NCBI GenBank assembly: GCA_015200345.1
Contig: CP054187.1
Coordinates: 1,658,470-1,722,469 of the forward strand
From: Planctomycetia bacterium
GTDB lineage: Bacteria; Planctomycetota; Phycisphaerae; UBA1845; UTPLA1
Reading direction: 5' to 3'
DNA: 64,000 nt
Part shown: in pieces, positions 25,803-33,695 of the stretch
Position numbering within the stretch: position 1 is the stretch's first letter
Layout of the letters: each line of letters opens with the position of its first letter
Translations under genes and position numbers: made by a program
Notes under the pieces: generated by a model
What the model was told of the DNA's origin: nothing
The model's input: the letters and a program-made list of their open reading frames with translations, nothing else
Database searches by the model: none

Positions 25803-27931
25803 GATCGCGGCTTTCCGATGATCGGTATCTCGCGGCGGACCTTGACCCACAGCGCGGCGGTGTTGTCGGTGCTTGTCGGCAGATCGAGCATATCGTATTC
25901 GGCTTCGACCAGCAGCGTGAACAGCCCCAGCTTCCACGAGACCGACGCCGTCAGGTCCACGCCGTTGGTCTCGCCGAAGAGGGAGTCGTTCTGGAAGCGG
26001 TAGAGCGCGGTGGCGTTGGCCTCGATGCTCGGCGCGAACGTGTAGCGATAGAACGCGCCGAGATCCAGCAACGTCGTATCGCGCGAGTCGAAGTTCTCGT
26101 TGCCATCGAAGCGAAAATGCGAAAGCGCTCCGCGCAGCGCCGCCTGCTGCTTCAGATCCTGTAACACCGTGACATCGCCGGTAAAGTGCCCAGCCTGGTA
26201 CGGATCGATGCCGTCGTGGTTGTACTCGTATTCCGCCGACGCGGCCCAGCGGGGCTTGCTGATCGCGACGCCGAGCCGGTGGCGGTTGATGTCGCGTTCC
26301 TGAAAAACGAGATAGCGATCATCCGACAGGTCTTCGTCCTGGAGCGACAGAGCGTAGTACGGCTCGATGCCGTTCTTGAACCGGTGCGCCAGGCGCAGAT
26401 CGATGCGATCGCGCGTCGTGCCGTAGTCGTTGAACGCGCGATACGAGTACGTCACCAGCACGGTCTGACCATCGACGATCATGCCGGTCGGGTTTCGCAC
26501 CAGTGACGTCAACTCGCCCTGCTTCACGATGGCGTAGTCGCGCCCGGCGAGAAACAAGCGCGACCGGTCAGCCGCCATGACCACGAGTGTCGCGAGGTTG
26601 ATGTTGCGCTGTGCGAGATACACCGGCAGCGGATCGCGGAAAGTAAGCGTCTCTTCAATCGTGATACCGTCTCGACGACCGTCGGACGTACGCGTCTGCG
26701 AGTGATGGTACGACAGATTCGCGCTGGACCGCCCCCAGGCGTTTTCCTTTGAGAAGGTCGAATTGAACATCGAGCCCCATTCGGTGGCGTCGGCGTTGCG
26801 GTCGGCGCGCTGCTCAAGGGCGTACAGGTTGATCGTGTTGGTCAACGATTTGAACAGCGTATGGGTCAGGCCGGCCTCACCGCGGAACGTCTCGGTCGAG
26901 AGGTCGAAGTAATTCTGCTTGAGGTACTGGGTGCGAAAGAGCGAGAAGAGATCATCGGTGTGCTGGAACCGCAGTTGCGGCGCGACTTCGACGGCGTCGC
27001 GCGGGAGATCGCCGCGCTCCTCCTCGACGCGCACGAACGTATCCAGCCGGCTGCGCCGGTCCTCGCCGAACTGGATCGCATCATTCAGGGCGAGGTAGTT
27101 GCGCGTCGTGGTGAACGAGTCCCGCGTGCCGGAGTAGCGGTCGTTGCGGTTCTCGTACTCGTAGTTGATGTTGAGCGAATGGTCCTCGGTGGGGTTCCAG
27201 GTCGCTTCGTAGCGCAGCGTGTCCTCGGCGAGTTCCTCGTCGTCGGTCAGATAGCGCGAATCACTGGTCAGATCGTCGTACAGGTGATCAAACGTCAACT
27301 GCATCGGCAGCTTCGGATCGTTGAAAATCAGCGCCGCGCCGTAGCGCTCCCGCGTGCGGTCCAGGCTCGGCAGAAACGGCCGCTGGAGCCGATCCCGCAG
27401 TTGCGAGGCATTCGCGGTCGCGGAGAGCCTGCCCTGCGGAAAAGCATGCAGACGAAGGTCGTACTCCAGCAACGTGCCGTCCGGATCGCGCGAAAGATCA
27501 AATCCCGGCCGCGATTCCTTGTAGTCCTCCTGCGAGAGTCCGCCTCGAATCATGGCGTCGTACAGCAGCACTTTTTCGCTGACGATGCTGCCGCTGGAGG
27601 AGAGGCCGAGGTATTCTTCAAATCGCGTGGACCGGTTCTTCTGGTCGTAGCGCGCGAAGGGCCCGCCGATGTCGGTGCGGACGGTCCGGCGCATGGCCTC
27701 GAAGTTCGCGCCGAGTTCAGCCGTCAGCTCCTCCACCTTCAGGAGGGGGCCGCGCGGCGATTGCAGGCTCAAGGGACCGGGCGACTCGGTCGTGGATTCG
27801 CCGGCCGACCCATCCGCTGCATCGGCTACGGCATGACGCGCCTCGCCGCTTGAAGCATCTGCCATCGCGGATGCAACGCATCCAACGAGCAGCAGGACGG
27901 CGACAAGGAACAGTGCTCTGCGAATCAGCAT
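25799..27931 (-). CDS. Predicted outer-membrane beta-barrel (candidate porin of a cytochrome conduit)
   Basis: The 710-residue protein has a signal peptide (MLIRRALFLVAVLLLVGC, then VASAMA; a lipobox reading is possible). Most of the remainder alternates polar and hydrophobic residues in strand-length segments rich in Tyr, Arg and Asp, such as YEATWNPTEDHSLNINYEYE and SFTTTRNYLALNDAIQFGED, which is typical of large outer-membrane barrels. No TonB-dependent plug is evident. It is the first gene of a four-gene operon with an NHL lipoprotein, a 12-heme cytochrome and a metalloprotease. By analogy with porin-cytochrome complexes it could house a cytochrome across the outer membrane. The sequence shows a barrel-like pattern only; the family is not identified. 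Confidence 0.7.
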   Translation of the reverse strand: MLIRRALFLVAVLLLVGCVASAMADASSGEARHAVADAADGSAGESTTESPGPLSLQSPRGPLLKVEELTAELGANFEAMRRTVRTDIGGPFARYDQKNRSTRFEEYLGLSSSGSIVSEKVLLYDAMIRGGLSQEDYKESRPGFDLSRDPDGTLLEYDLRLHAFPQGRLSATANASQLRDRLQRPFLPSLDRTRERYGAALIFNDPKLPMQLTFDHLYDDLTSDSRYLTDDEELAEDTLRYEATWNPTEDHSLNINYEYENRNDRYSGTRDSFTTTRNYLALNDAIQFGEDRRSRLDTFVRVEEERGDLPRDAVEVAPQLRFQHTDDLFSLFRTQYLKQNYFDLSTETFRGEAGLTHTLFKSLTNTINLYALEQRADRNADATEWGSMFNSTFSKENAWGRSSANLSYHHSQTRTSDGRRDGITIEETLTFRDPLPVYLAQRNINLATLVVMAADRSRLFLAGRDYAIVKQGELTSLVRNPTGMIVDGQTVLVTYSYRAFNDYGTTRDRIDLRLAHRFKNGIEPYYALSLQDEDLSDDRYLVFQERDINRHRLGVAISKPRWAASAEYEYNHDGIDPYQAGHFTGDVTVLQDLKQQAALRGALSHFRFDGNENFDSRDTTLLDLGAFYRYTFAPSIEANATALYRFQNDSLFGETNGVDLTASVSWKLGLFTLLVEAEYDMLDLPTSTDNTAALWVKVRREIPIIGKPRS

Positions 27932-28120
27932 GACCTGGAACCGGGCACGACTTGCGACGAGCCGATACTGCTTGAGTCTGGAGCGTCCGGCTCGGGCATC
28001 TCGCCTTGACGCCGTCAGGCAGGTATCCTACCGAGGCGCTGGGTTTGCGTCGTCGAACTTTTCGATGAACGCGCCTCGCATGCGGTCTGCAACCCGGCCA
28101 CTTTCCTGCGAGCAGCACAT
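27932..28120. other. Divergent intergenic region of the first cytochrome locus
   Basis: This 189-bp region separates the beta-barrel gene (minus) from the tetraheme gene (plus). A TTGACG at about 28006 is present, but I find no well-spaced -10, so promoters here are only presumed from the gene arrangement. Short minus-strand frames across it look like chance. Confidence 0.4.
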
Positions 28121-28804
28121 ATGAAGCACACCGCGACAGATTGGCGTCCTGTTCGATTAGGGACAATCACGCTGGGTGCGGTATTTTGCGCGGTTCTTGT
28201 CGCCTGCGCCGCACGACCAGCCGCCCAAAACGCACCTCCAGATTCATCGGCGGAAACCGGCGGTGGACCCGCAGCCGTCGAAGAGCCGTCCGAGCTGTAC
28301 GCCGGCGGGCTGACCGGTAGCAAGCACGACTTCTCCTTGAGCGACGGGCGCTGGAAGGACCTCTGCACGCCCTGCCACACGCCGCACGAACCAACGCCGC
28401 CAACGGCAGCGCCCCCCGGCGCGCCGCCCGTTCGATTCGTGAGTTACGCGGCGGATCCCACGACCCTGGACCGCTCGTCGGTGCTGTGTCTAAGCTGCCA
28501 CGATGGCGTCACCGCGCAGGATGTGTTCAGCGGCGCGCACGCCCTCTCGTGGGCGACGCCGCTGGGGACGAGCACCCTGCCGATCAGCGGGCGGGTCAGC
28601 CACCCGATCGGCGTTCGGCTCCCGCTGGGCGACCCGACCTATCGCAGCCCGGCCGAAGTGCAGGCGAGCGGACGGATCAAGCTGCCGGGCGGGCGCGTGC
28701 AGTGCATCTCCTGCCACGATCCGCACAACACCGACCGGCATCCCGCGATGCTGGTTCAATCCAATCGCGGCAGCCAATTGTGCCTCGCATGTCATCGCAT
28801 TTGA
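28121..28804 (+). CDS. Tetraheme lipoprotein cytochrome c
   Basis: The 227-residue protein has a signal with a lipobox (AVLVAC near residues 24-29) and four CXXCH sites: CTPCH, CLSCH, CISCH and CLACH at the very C-terminus. The final segment, VQCISCHDPHNTDRHPAML then VQSNRGSQLCLACHRI, is nearly the same as that of the tetraheme protein at 56147-56854, so the two are paralogues. It is the first gene of a plus-strand pair; the following NHL gene overlaps its 3' end by 16 bases. It is probably a membrane-anchored periplasmic or outer-membrane electron carrier. Confidence 0.9.
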   Translation: MKHTATDWRPVRLGTITLGAVFCAVLVACAARPAAQNAPPDSSAETGGGPAAVEEPSELYAGGLTGSKHDFSLSDGRWKDLCTPCHTPHEPTPPTAAPPGAPPVRFVSYAADPTTLDRSSVLCLSCHDGVTAQDVFSGAHALSWATPLGTSTLPISGRVSHPIGVRLPLGDPTYRSPAEVQASGRIKLPGGRVQCISCHDPHNTDRHPAMLVQSNRGSQLCLACHRI

Positions 28805-29946
28805 AATTCCACCGAGCCGTCCTTGGCGCGACGCTGGCGGCGCTGCCGACGATGGTCTGCGGCTGCGCGAGCGGTGGGACCGCTTTTCGATCGCAGGTTT
28901 CATGGTACGCCGCCGCCTCGCCGGGTCTGAACAACTCATCGGATCAAGTAAATCAGACAACGGGGCCGCGTGCTCTGGCCCTCGGCAACCTGCGGTTTGG
29001 GCGGGAACCCTCCGAAACCCGGCAGGCATTGGCGGAATTCTTCCTCGGGGAGCGCATCGAGCGCGGCCCCGGTCTCGTCAAGCCCGGTGCAATCGCGCGA
29101 CATCGAGACGGATTGCTGATTTCCGACGCCGGGCTGGGCACGCTGGTTCGCTGGACTCCTGCCGCGCAAGCGCTTCAACCGGCGCTGGCCTCGACGGATC
29201 CGATTCGCGCTGCCGCCATCGCCGCCTGCGAAAACGGTGATTTTCTCGTCGCGATCCCCGCGGCGTCGGCGGTTCATCGGTACGACGCGCGCGGTCGGTT
29301 GATTCGAAGCTATTCGTTGCCGAGCGAGTTTCGACCGATGGGCGCGGCGCAGATCGGCGGCGAAATTTGGGTGACCAACGCGGCGCGACATGTCATTGAG
29401 GTCTTCGATTCGGCAAGTGGCTCGCATGGGCGCGCGATCGGGCGGCGCGGGCACGGACCGGGCGAGTTCAACCTGCCGCTGGGCATCGCGGCGTTGGCGA
29501 AGGATCATCCGCTCGCGGGCGGCGGCGCGGTGGTGGTGGACGCGTTCAACGCGCGTGTGCAGGTGCTTGATTCGAGCGGCCGATGGATGCACGACCTGGG
29601 CGGACCGGGCGATGTCACGGGTCGCTTTGGCAGGCCGATCGGGGCGGCCGTCGGACCGGATGGAGCGCTCTTCGTGCTTGATGCGGCCTCGCAGCGCGTG
29701 CACGCGTTCGACGGGCGAGGCAACGCCCTGCTGGCATTTGGTCGTCAGGCGACCGACGCACACTCGCTGCTGCTTCCGAGCGGGCTGTGCGTGGTGAGTT
29801 CGCCTGATCTGGCGGACGAGCTGCCGCGCGAGACGGGCCTTGCATTAAGACCTGCCTATTATATTTGGGTCTCGGAGCAAGTCGATCGGCCCGGAATACG
29901 GGCTTATGCGTGGTTTCCTGAAGCGGCCGGGCGCGTCGCGCCCTAG
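28789..29946 (+). CDS. NHL beta-propeller lipoprotein without heme domain
   Basis: The 385-residue product starts at ATG 28789, overlapping the tetraheme gene. A lipobox-like VCGCAS lies near residue 25. NHL-type blades follow, for example GEFNLPLGIAALA, GRFGRPIGAAVGPDGALFVL and LLPSGLCVV. It is homologous along its length (LGNLRF...LISDAGLGTLVRW; the terminal GIRAYAW) to the N-terminal half of the NHL-8-heme protein at 54153-56171, but it ends where that protein begins its hemes. Its stop overlaps the stop of the convergent small lipoprotein gene. Confidence 0.87.
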   Translation: MSSHLKFHRAVLGATLAALPTMVCGCASGGTAFRSQVSWYAAASPGLNNSSDQVNQTTGPRALALGNLRFGREPSETRQALAEFFLGERIERGPGLVKPGAIARHRDGLLISDAGLGTLVRWTPAAQALQPALASTDPIRAAAIAACENGDFLVAIPAASAVHRYDARGRLIRSYSLPSEFRPMGAAQIGGEIWVTNAARHVIEVFDSASGSHGRAIGRRGHGPGEFNLPLGIAALAKDHPLAGGGAVVVDAFNARVQVLDSSGRWMHDLGGPGDVTGRFGRPIGAAVGPDGALFVLDAASQRVHAFDGRGNALLAFGRQATDAHSLLLPSGLCVVSSPDLADELPRETGLALRPAYYIWVSEQVDRPGIRAYAWFPEAAGRVAP

Positions 29947-30155
29947 TCGTCAAGGCACTCGAAAAAATCGTCCCACGCCTCGCCGATCTCTTCGTTGTCG
30001 TCGGCGTCGTCCAGATCGTCGAACAGGTTATCCAGACAGTCGCCGTCGACGACGCCGCAACCGGCGGTCAAAGGCAGCGACGCACCCAGCGCCAACAGAC
30101 ACAACACCGACCCCATCGACCGCCGTGCAATGCGTTTGAGCGTTTCCGTTCGCAT
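29943..30155 (-). CDS. Small acidic lipoprotein
   Basis: This 70-residue protein has a basic N-terminus, a hydrophobic segment and a clear lipobox (LTAGC near residue 33). The mature part is about 38 residues, strongly acidic (CLDNLFDDLDDADDNEE), and contains two further Cys. No homologue family is recognised. The gene converges on the NHL gene, the two stops sharing CTAG. A weak AGGGG site lies upstream of the ATG. A Ca- or metal-binding surface peptide is conceivable but not shown. Confidence 0.6.
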   Translation of the reverse strand: MRTETLKRIARRSMGSVLCLLALGASLPLTAGCGVVDGDCLDNLFDDLDDADDNEEIGEAWDDFFECLDD

Positions 30156-30201
30156 GGAATGAAACCCCTGGATACGTACTCGGTCGACGGCGCGCCGCGT
30201 T

Positions 30202-31260
30202 TCAGTTCCCGCCGGGCGCCAGCCTCCGCCGGATCATCTCGGCCCGGGCGATGCTGCGCTGCTCACCCGTCAGCCGGGCACCCTGCACCTTTTGCAGGTG
30301 CGCAGGTTGCGTCATCAGGAACAAGTCATTGATCGTCTGAATGGTGACATCCTTGATCCGGCCGAGGTGAACCCCCAACCGCAAGTGCGACAAATGCAGC
30401 ATCGCTTCTTCGCTGCTGATCGTCCGCGCGTGCCGCAGCGTGCCCAGCGAGCGCCAGACGCGATCGTCCAGCGAAATCGCTCGCTCTGCCGCGAGCGTGC
30501 GCCGCGCTTTCTGTTCGTATTCGATGATTTTCGGGATGACCGACAGGCGAAATTCGTTGATCGTGTCTTCCTCGGTGCGTCCAAGCGTCACCTGGTTCGA
30601 CACCTGGAAGAAGTCGCCCGCCGCCTCGGTTCCCTCACCAAAAAGGCCTCGCACCGCCAGGCGCATGTCGCGCGCCGCGCGAAAGACGCGCTCGATCTCA
30701 CCGGTCAGCTTCAGACCCGGCAGGTGCAGCATGACCGAGACGCGAATGCCCGTGCCGACGTTCGTCGGGCAGGCGGTGAGATAGCCGTAGCGCGGGTGGA
30801 AGGCGTACTCGATCTTGCTTTCAAGTTTGTCGTCCAGCGCGTTGATGTCGCGCCAGATCTCGTCGAGTTGCAGCCCGCTGCGGAGGACTTGAATCCGAAG
30901 GTGGTCTTCCTCGTTCACCATGACCGACACGTTCTCGGTCTTGCTGATGGCGACGCCGCGGCTGCCCTTGCCTTCGGCCAGATTGCGGCTGACAAGATGG
31001 CGCTCGACCAGGACCTGCTGGTCAAGATCGCTGATGGCGTTCATGTCGAGAAACGCGCCGGCGGCGCCGCCGGCGGCCGAGACGACGTGCGGGCGGAGCA
31101 TTTCCATGAGTTCGCTGCGCTGGTTTTCGCTGGTTCGGCTCAAGAACGGATAGCCCGCGACGTTGCGCGCCAGGCGCACGCGTGAGCTGATGACGATCTC
31201 GTTCATCGGCCCGGTGCCGCGCAGCCATTCACCGGCGTGTCGTACCATTTCATCAAGCAT
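30202..31260 (-). CDS. mcsB: Protein-arginine kinase McsB
   Basis: The 352-residue protein belongs to the phosphagen (guanidino) kinase fold family. It reads NEIVISSRVRLARNVAGYPF near the N-terminus, EEDHLRIQ near 118, the active-site Cys in YLTACPTNVGTGIRVS near 160-175, and FQVSNQVTLGRTEED, all typical of McsB. In Firmicutes McsB phosphorylates arginines to mark proteins for ClpCP and to inactivate CtsR. It is immediately downstream of mcsA, its activator. No ctsR, clpC or arginine phosphatase gene lies in the window, so the downstream pathway must be encoded elsewhere. Confidence 0.93.
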   Translation of the reverse strand: MLDEMVRHAGEWLRGTGPMNEIVISSRVRLARNVAGYPFLSRTSENQRSELMEMLRPHVVSAAGGAAGAFLDMNAISDLDQQVLVERHLVSRNLAEGKGSRGVAISKTENVSVMVNEEDHLRIQVLRSGLQLDEIWRDINALDDKLESKIEYAFHPRYGYLTACPTNVGTGIRVSVMLHLPGLKLTGEIERVFRAARDMRLAVRGLFGEGTEAAGDFFQVSNQVTLGRTEEDTINEFRLSVIPKIIEYEQKARRTLAAERAISLDDRVWRSLGTLRHARTISSEEAMLHLSHLRLGVHLGRIKDVTIQTINDLFLMTQPAHLQKVQGARLTGEQRSIARAEMIRRRLAPGGN

Positions 31261-31290
31261 GAAGCGATGTCCCCGGGCACGCGGCCCGAA

Positions 31291-31788
31291 TCAGCTTTCC
31301 TCAAGCTGCCGGATGCGATCACGAATGCGAGCGGCTTCCTCGTACTGCTCGGAATCGACCGCACGGGTCAGCTCGCGCCGCAACCGCACGAGGTCGTTCT
31401 CCGCCGCGCGCGGCGCGTTGAGCCGATTGGGCACCTTGCCGATGTGATGACTCGCGCCCTCGTGGGCGCGCTCGATCAGCGGCACGAGCGCCTTCTCAAA
31501 CGCATCGTAATCGTGCGGGCAGCCCAACTGGCCCTGGTTCCGAAACTCAACAAACGTCAGCTTGCAGTGCGGACAGGCCAGATCCGCCAACTGCTGGATC
31601 ACCGTCTTGTTCATCACCAGACCGGTGATCAACTCCCCGAGTTGCACGTGCGCCGGCGCCTTCGGCAGGATTCCCTCTTCCTGCGCGCAGCGTTCGCACA
31701 GGTGGCGCTCCTGCTTTTCCCCTTGCACGATGTCAGTCAGGTGGACCGTCGCCTGCTGCTTCTTGCAGACTTGGCAGTTCATATTCAT
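31291..31788 (-). CDS. mcsA: McsA, zinc-binding activator of McsB
   Basis: The 165-residue protein has two zinc-type CxxC pairs at the N-terminus (CQVC and CERC) and a second set (CPHC and a single Cys in LGCPHDY). The C-terminus has a UvrB/UvrC-type helical motif (LRRELTRAVDSEQYEEAARI near 138-157). McsA activates and tethers the McsB kinase. It ends 30 bp before mcsB in the same direction, so they are probably co-transcribed. Confidence 0.92.
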   Translation of the reverse strand: MNMNCQVCKKQQATVHLTDIVQGEKQERHLCERCAQEEGILPKAPAHVQLGELITGLVMNKTVIQQLADLACPHCKLTFVEFRNQGQLGCPHDYDAFEKALVPLIERAHEGASHHIGKVPNRLNAPRAAENDLVRLRRELTRAVDSEQYEEAARIRDRIRQLEES

Positions 31789-31917
31789 CTGGCGAAGACA
31801 CTCCGTCGGACGCGCCGACCCCCACCGACCCCGTCGGCAGCCGTCTCGCGCAATCCTCGCGCTCTCGATATTCTATCGTCAATTATGGGCCGTTGCATCA
31901 CTTCCCCCCGCCGGGCT

Positions 31918-32289
31918 TTATGGATAATAGCTCGCCGCGCAGCGCCGCGTCTCCCACACGCGAACCCACCCCACGCGCAACCCGTGCGCCAGCCCCGCCG
32001 ACAACCGTTCCGCGATATACCGAGCTACCTGTTCCGTCGTCGGATTGATCCCTGCAAAGGCCGGGTGCTCGTTCAAGTGCCGGTCGTGCAACTCCGCCAC
32101 GATCCCATCCAGCTTCGGCTGGAGCACCGTGAAATCCGCCAGCCAGCCGGACGAATCCAGCTCGCTCCCTGACACGCACGCCTCGACCTGCCAGTTGTGG
32201 CCGTGCAGCGGTTCCAGCGAGCCATCGGGCAAACGGAGCTGATGCGCGGCGGAGAATTCGGCGAGAAGCGTCAACTCATAGTGCGGCAC
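31918..32289 (-). CDS. 6-pyruvoyl-tetrahydropterin synthase family protein, PTPS-III-like
   Basis: The 123-residue protein starts at GTG 32289 with GGAGG six bases upstream. Zinc ligands are H16 (SAAHQL), H29 and H31 (HGH). The Cys that usually precedes the HGH motif in QueD and PTPS-II is missing; instead E26 gives EPLHGH, matching the ExxHGH pattern that defines PTPS-III, a group known to replace dihydroneopterin aldolase (FolB) in folate synthesis. The downstream DRHLNEHPAFAG and PTTEQ motifs, and E113, are conserved. It overlaps the next gene by 19 bases. Folate rather than queuosine function is the better guess. Confidence 0.8.
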   Translation of the reverse strand: MPHYELTLLAEFSAAHQLRLPDGSLEPLHGHNWQVEACVSGSELDSSGWLADFTVLQPKLDGIVAELHDRHLNEHPAFAGINPTTEQVARYIAERLSAGLAHGLRVGWVRVWETRRCAASYYP

Positions 32290-33695
32290 GATCCCCTCCC
32301 ATCCTGCTCGACGCCGATCCACGCAAGCATCATCGCGGGGAGTCCCTGAAGAAACAAGCGCGACGGCGTCTGGTCGTTCAATGCGAAACGCGCCTCGTCG
32401 GTCAGCACAAAGATGCTCGCGATGAACGCGAGCAATCCTGCCGTCAGCCACGCGGCCGCACCGGTTCCGCGCGCGAAGCCGCTTCTCAAACAAGCTCGCA
32501 CAATGCAGCCCAGCAGAAGCGCGCCCAAGACCGCGACGGCCGGCCCCAGCGACAGCCACGCCAGCCCGTGCCGCATCAGCGCCGCCCACGCCTCTGGATG
32601 ATAGCGGATTGTCGTCATGGCCCGGCCCTGATCGCCGAAGTCCACCACCCATGCCGTGATTGCGGCACCAGCCACCAGCGCGAAAGCGGCAATCAAACAC
32701 ACTCGCCGCGGCGCGTTTTGCCAGAACGCCGCGCCGGCCATCCCGAACACCAGCAGCGTCAGCACTGCATAGCCGATCCCTTCGCGCTTCGTGCACGCCG
32801 CAGCCGACGCAAAGGCAACCGCCAGGACGAAGTCCGTGACACATCCAAGCTGCCGCCATCGCAGCAGCGCACCGACCGTTGCACTCACAAAGCAAGCCAA
32901 CGGCAAATCGGCGTAGCCCGGCCGATAGACATGAATGCACGCGAGCGGAATCGAGCCGGCGAGATACGCCGCAATGATCGCCCGACGGCGGCAGCCGATG
33001 GATGCCAGCGCCCCGCCGACGACACCAATCAGACTCGCATAGAATAAGATCCACGTCAGCCCGACGAGCCCTTCGGACCACTGCCCCAAGCACATCGCAG
33101 GCCACGCTGCGATCAGCGGCAAGAGCGGCGGGTAATTCGTGTACGAGCCCGCCTGGTAAAACGGCGAAACGGGGTCCAACGGCAGCGTTCCCAAACCCGC
33201 AATCACCTTCGCCTTGTAGAGCCAGATCGTGTAGGCGTCGTCGGCGCGAATCGGCACGTCCAGCGCCACGCCGACAAAGGTTATCAGTCGCGCGGCAGTC
33301 AACACGGCCATCAGCGCAACGGCGATGGCGAACCACGCCGATGCGCCGCGTGACAAAGGCCCTTCCAGTCGTTTCTCGGCTGTTGCGACGGGAGGCACGG
33401 ATTCTCTCGCCGGATGGCCGGTGATGGCATCGCGTTCGGCCCGGCGGCGGCGATGCGCCTTCACCCATTCGATCGCGACGCCCATCGCCATGAGAACGAT
33501 GATCGTGCCGATGACCTGGATGCGACCCGCAAGCGCCGACTGACCGTACAGCATCGCGGCGAGAAGGACCTGCCCCAGCAGCCACCCCGCGCCGATTCGC
33601 CAACCCCGGCTTCGCTTAGACGAATCAAGCAGCGCGAGCAAACCCATCCCCGCCGTCCACGGCAGACCCATTCCAAACAGGAGCGTCAGGCTCAT
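32271..33695 (-). CDS. Multi-pass membrane protein, GT-C glycosyltransferase-like
   Basis: The 474-residue product starts at ATG 33695 behind GGAGGAGGG. About eleven hydrophobic helices are visible. The first large loop contains RADDAYTIWLYKAKVIAGLG, followed by YTNYPPLLPLIAAW, a layout similar to Dol-P-Man/ArnT-type glycosyltransferases with acidic residues in loop 1. The precise substrate is unknown. The start overlaps the upstream membrane-protein gene (ATGA) and the end overlaps the PTPS-III gene, so the three form a compact unit. Confidence 0.65.
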   Translation of the reverse strand: MSLTLLFGMGLPWTAGMGLLALLDSSKRSRGWRIGAGWLLGQVLLAAMLYGQSALAGRIQVIGTIIVLMAMGVAIEWVKAHRRRRAERDAITGHPARESVPPVATAEKRLEGPLSRGASAWFAIAVALMAVLTAARLITFVGVALDVPIRADDAYTIWLYKAKVIAGLGTLPLDPVSPFYQAGSYTNYPPLLPLIAAWPAMCLGQWSEGLVGLTWILFYASLIGVVGGALASIGCRRRAIIAAYLAGSIPLACIHVYRPGYADLPLACFVSATVGALLRWRQLGCVTDFVLAVAFASAAACTKREGIGYAVLTLLVFGMAGAAFWQNAPRRVCLIAAFALVAGAAITAWVVDFGDQGRAMTTIRYHPEAWAALMRHGLAWLSLGPAVAVLGALLLGCIVRACLRSGFARGTGAAAWLTAGLLAFIASIFVLTDEARFALNDQTPSRLFLQGLPAMMLAWIGVEQDGRGSCRTMS

